Shown one piece after another: positions 60,500 to 64,000 of a DNA stretch of 64,000 nucleotides. The translations under genes and the position numbers were made by a program. The number at the start of each line of letters is the position of its first letter. Position 1 is the stretch's first letter. The DNA is from Dendrobium chrysotoxum. Taxonomy: Eukaryota > Streptophyta > Magnoliopsida > Asparagales > Orchidaceae. The stretch covers positions 20,791,197 to 20,855,196 of the forward strand of contig CM034307.1 in the NCBI GenBank assembly GCA_019925795.1. The letters are read 5' to 3'. The notes beneath the pieces were generated by a model that saw nothing but the letters and a program-made list of their open reading frames with translations, had not been told where the DNA came from and made no database searches.

Positions 60500-60777
60500 A
60501 GGTCCGGTTCTCTACCGTCACCAGGAGGGTGAAAAAGGACGCTCGGTACTCTACCATCACCAGGAGGATGAAAAAGGACACTTGGTACTCTACCATCACT
60601 AGGAGGGTGAGAAAGGATGGTGGATTCTCTGCCTTCACCAGGAGAGTGAAAAAGGATGATGGTTCTCTACCACACTAGGGTTTGGTGGAAGAGAGTTTGT
60701 AAGGGCTTCTCCACCTTGCTGTGGGGGAAAATGGATAGTCACTTTGGTTTAGTGCAATACCTAGAGGAGTCTCTAGG
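60500..60777 (+). repeat. Repeated hairpin units in Copia LTR leader
   Basis: Four ~43-bp units of TCTCTACC-hairpin-AAAAAGGA type: TCACC/GGTGA (60518-60532), TCACC/GATGA (60557-60571, one mismatch), TCACT/GGTGA (60596-60610, one G-T pair) and TTCAC/GTGAA (60634-60650), with an AGGAG core in every loop. CCTAGAG/CTCTAGG with loop GAGT follows at 60760-60777. Confidence 0.75.
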
Positions 60778-61080
60778 GAGTGGACGTAGGTCGTGTTTGA
60801 CCGAACCATTATAAAATCAGGTGTTCTCTGTTCTTATTTTTTATTTACCGTATTATTAATTTCTGCATCGCACTTTATTTTTCTATGGTTAAAAAGTAAA
60901 AAAAATCATAACTATTCGTAAAGTATGAATTTGATCGTATTGTACGATATATATAAAGTTTTTTTTAATAAAAAGATTTTCAAAAATATCCAAGAGATTT
61001 TAAAAGTACCAATTCACCCCCCCTCTTGATTAGCCTAGGGACATATTCAATAGGTCTAACAACCTATTCGCACTTTCAAG

Positions 61081-61092
61081 TGGTATTAGAGC
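61081..61092 (+). promoter_or_regulatory. Primer binding site variant of Copia element
   Basis: TGGTATTAGAGC, two bases after the LTR, with one change from the usual TGGTATCAGAGC. Confidence 0.8.
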
Positions 61093-61137
61093 CTATTTTG
61101 AAAATTACTATTTAAACTACTTTTTGAAAATTGATCA

Positions 61138-62890
61138 TGGCTAATTTTAGAAACCAAAACACACCTGAGGGTTATTCGATCACTAGACCTCCACTATTTA
61201 ATAATATCCCATTTAATTTTTGGAAAACTCACATGTCTATATTTCTGCAATCACTTGACTATCACATGTGGATTTTAGTATAGTAATGTTACACTGAACC
61301 TATTAGACTTGTAGATGAAATTATAATTCAAACACCTTTTGCTGATTAGACTATAAAAAAAGTGAATTGGCTCAATTAAATGCTAAGTGTTTGAATAATT
61401 TCTTTTGTGCATTGAAATCGGAAGACTACATGTGTGTTTCTATTTGTAAATCTAGAAAAGAGATTTGGGATAGGCATTGCATTACATACGAAGGAACCAA
61501 TAAAGTGAAATAATCTAGATTGAATATTTTACTGCATGACTATGAACTTTTTCACATGAAACCGAATGAGTCAATCTCTGACATGTATACTCATTTTACA
61601 CAAATAATAACTTTATTGCATGCTTTAGGTAGGGAACTAACCAATTCTAAAAAAGTAAATAAGATATTACGTTTTTTGCCTATAACTTACGATGCAAAGA
61701 TTACTATTATAATGGAGTTGAAAGACTTAAATATTTATTTTATTAACAATCTGCTTGGATCACTAATTGCTTACGAGTAAAAAGTGACTCAAAGATAGAT
61801 TGATGCAGCTAATAAAAGGAAAGAAAAGAACATTACACTGAAAGTGGATGACTCAGAGAGTGATCAGTCCCAGCTTGAGGATGAAGAGGATATTACCTTA
61901 ATGACAAGGTAGTTCAAAAGTTTCCTAAAGAGGAAGTAGAGGAGATGCCAGTAGTGGAACAAAGGTAAGTTCCATAAAAATGTTAAGGCTTCTAATGATG
62001 TTATTTGTTATGAGTACAAGAAGCTAGGACACATAAAGACTGAGTGCCCTAATCTCAAGGCCAATCATAGTAAGGTGAAAACCGAGGAGAAATCAAAGGA
62101 TAGAAGGGGAAAGAAGAGACTATAACTAGTATTTTGGGCAGACTCAGCTTCAGATTTCTCAAAAATAACACCTAAAGAGGAAGTCACTAATTTATGCTTA
62201 ATGGCTGACAATCTTGATCATTTGGATTAAGAGGAGGTATGTGACTTAAGTTATGATGAATTGTTTGAAGTTTCTGAATGCATTCATTCTACATATAGGA
62301 AACTAAAAAAACTACATGCAAAACTGAATTTGGATTACTTACAATTGCAAAAAGAATATGAAATCCTTAGGAAAGACCATGCATTAATTGATAGCAACCA
62401 TATGACTTTGTTGGATGAATATGATGATTTGAACAAACAACATGAACTTTTAAAATCATCACACACTGAACTTGAAAATGATTTCAAAACTTTTATGAAT
62501 AAATAGGATAATAGAGAGCATAACTTGAAGATTGAAAATTTGATTCTAGAAAGTGCTAACGGATATCTTGAAGTTAAGTTGAAAGTATTTGAGGAAAATA
62601 GGATTCTACCCAAACTTGAAGATTTTCACAAATCTTACCACAATTTCACTAGCTCAAAATCTAGGAAAAGATCTTATAGTGCACATAGATTAGTAAATCC
62701 TTTTTCTGGAGTAAAATATTTTTCTTGTGGTATGATTAGGCATATTTCCCACACTTATACTATTCATCGTAGAACACATTTAGTGTGGAGACCTAAGGTG
62801 CATAAAACACAGCATATCACACATGCATCTAGTTTTAAATTGCCAAGAGGAGAACCCAAACTTATTTGGGTTCCCAAGTCTAACGTTTGA
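61138..62890 (+). pseudogene. Copia gag, interrupted
   Basis: Starts MANFRNQNTPEGYSITRPPL, clearly related to the gag at 51643-52698. Continues with MNILLHDYELFHMKPNESIS and LGRELTNSKKVNKILRFLP. The zinc knuckle near 62010 reads CYEYKKLGHIKTEC, so its second Cys is Tyr. Stops are seen near 61285, 61348, 61510, 61780 and 62228. The later part (62261-62890) is a coiled-coil-like Leu/Lys/Glu-rich segment (HALIDSNHMTLLDEYDDLNK) and a second, partial knuckle-like CGMIRHISH. Confidence 0.85.
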
Positions 62891-62931
62891 TGATTTGGTA
62901 AGAATGCTCTCACACAAGACCTCGTGAGAGC

Positions 62932-63294
62932 ATTTGGTACATGGATAGTGGCTGTTCAAAGCATATGACTGGAGATGCGAATCAATTCATATCGTTGGAA
63001 GCCAGTAATGGAGGCAAGGTTATACTTAGAGACAATACCACCAAGAGAGTAGTAGGTACAAGTATGATTAGAAATTCTAAGAATTTTGTGATTAAAAATG
63101 TTCTGTTAGTAGAAGGCTTAAAATACAATCTGTTGAGCATAAGTCAACTGTGCGATAAAGGTTATCATATAAAATTCTTGCCTACTAACTGTGTTATTAG
63201 TCAAAATAAAATTATTGTATTGAATGGTGATAGAGTAAATAATATATACATGCTAGATTTAAATTCTATAAAATCTTCTACTGCTTTTATTTAA
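62932..63294 (+). pseudogene. Copia aspartic protease region
   Basis: WYMDSGCSKHMTGD is the Copia protease signature with the catalytic DSG intact. VLLVEGLKYNLLSISQLCDK follows, the conserved segment before the GAG-pre-integrase domain. The frame ends at TAA near 63294. Confidence 0.9.
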
Positions 63295-63299
63295 AAACT

Positions 63300-64000
63300 G
63301 TATCTGATGAGTCATGGTTATGGCATAGAAGACTTTGTCACGCTAGCATGAGAAATATTAAGAAAATCACCCAAAAAGAGTTAATTAGAGGAAATTAGTC
63401 TTTATAAAAGATCACTTATGTGATGTATGTCAACTAGGAAAATAAGTCAAATCCTCTTTCAATTCAATCAAGGAAGTTAGAACTAGTAAGCCCTTAGAAA
63501 TTCTTCACATGGATCTCTTTGGACCCATTAATACCTTAAGTCTAGGAGGAAAAAGGTTTGGGTATGTAATTATGGATGATTACTCAAGGTTCATATGTAT
63601 TAGATTTTTAAATCATAAGAGTGAATCATTTAAGGAGTTTAGAGATTTTGCCACTTGGATTCAGAGAAAACTAAGATTTGAAATTATTACTATCAAATGT
63701 GATCATGGGGGAGGATTTGAAAATGAATTATTTGATGATTTTTATAAATCCTATAGAATAGACCATAACTTCTCAGCTTTTAGGATACCTCAGCAGAATG
63801 GAGTAGTTGAGAGAAAGAACAAGACATTGATTGAAGCTACTAGAGCCATGGCAGAATATTCATTTCCAAGATATTTTTGGACTGAAGTAGTTAATACTGC
63901 ATGCTATGTATTAAATAGGGTGTATATTAGATCAAAATTAAACAAGACACCCTATGAACTTCTTAAAGGTAGAATATCCAACCTCTCACACCTACATGTT
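63300..64000 (+). pseudogene. Copia GAG-pre-integrase and integrase core, partial
   Basis: WLWHRRLCHASMRNIKKI (integrase zinc-finger start), then LEILHMDLFGPI (first Asp), GYVIMDDYSRF, CDHGGGFENE (second Asp), IPQQNGVVERKNKTLIEATR (Glu of the DDE triad) and YELLKGR at the window end. At least one stop and frame change occur near 63295-63450. Confidence 0.9.

Larger units (their letters stand above)
59227..61078 (+). repeat. 5' LTR of Copia element
   Basis: Starts TGTTAAGAATGATGC and ends CTATTCGCACTTTCA, about 1852 bp. Contains ACACACACACAC (about 59493), near-palindromes (59540-60240), hairpin units (60500-60665), CCTAGAG hairpin (60760-60777), GTGGACGTAGGTC, GAACCATTATAAAATC and AATTCACCCCCCCTCTTG. 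The left boundary is inferred from similarity to the other LTR starts, because the 3' LTR is not in the window. Confidence 0.8.
59227..64000 (+). mobile_element. Ty1/Copia retrotransposon, 5' part, runs off window
   Basis: 5' LTR (59227-61078), primer site variant TGGTATTAGAGC (61081-61092), gag (from 61138), protease (about 62936) and integrase (about 63320-64000), in the Copia order with integrase before RT. RT and 3' LTR would lie past 64000. Gag and pol carry several stops. LTR layout and gag sequence show kinship with the gag-only element at 49323-54560. Confidence 0.92.

Overview
This is a nuclear window from a flowering plant. The evidence is spliceosomal introns, AT-rich intergenic DNA, plant-type LTR retrotransposons primed by initiator-Met tRNA (TGGTATCAGAGC), and a conserved plant gene. 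I see no bacterial operons, rRNA, tRNA or CRISPR. The species cannot be fixed from sequence alone.

The only host gene I can identify is PEX5, the peroxisomal PTS1 cargo receptor, on the + strand. Fourteen coding exons lie between 6779 and 45246 and join in frame into 717 codons plus stop. The first coding exon (N-terminus with the recycling cysteine) was not found and probably lies upstream of the window. The exons keep all nine WxxxF/Y motifs, the PEX7-binding segment and the C-terminal TPR array. Three of the 13 introns appear to use GC donors instead of GT. The gene covers more than 38 kb because its introns have filled with transposons.

Layout. 1-4426: decayed Ty3/Gypsy element (+), probably in PEX5 intron 1. 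6779-8267: first three in-window exons. 8409-13268: full-length RTE-type LINE (-) holding a nested solo LTR (8760-10459), in one intron. 16453-18427: short non-autonomous LTR element with a 301-bp interior, in the next intron. 20782-26640: complete but frameshifted chromovirus Gypsy element (-), in the 10.3-kb intron. 30768-31505, 32975-33335 and 38988-42114: more antisense LINE copies. 44398-44551: a sense LINE tail. 45246: PEX5 stop. 45247-48402: intergenic. 48403-56699: a young LINE with the inversion expected from twin priming, itself split by a very recent gag-only LTR retrotransposon (49323-54560, matching LTRs, TSD AATAC). 56700-59226: degenerate AT-rich repeats. 59227-64000: 5' part of a Ty1/Copia element with LTR, gag, protease and integrase, running off the window.

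The most unusual signal is in the LTRs of three related Copia-type families (8760-10459; 49323-51126 and 52757-54560; 59227-61078). Each carries, in the same order, a CA/TG tract, a dense cluster of 15-nt near-palindromes built from TCGT(A/C)C half-sites upstream of a TATA-like sequence, and a transcribed leader with repeated small hairpins. The hairpin stems differ between and within families but stay paired, while an AGGAG-like loop and flanking motifs stay fixed. This looks like a conserved promoter and RNA-structure module.
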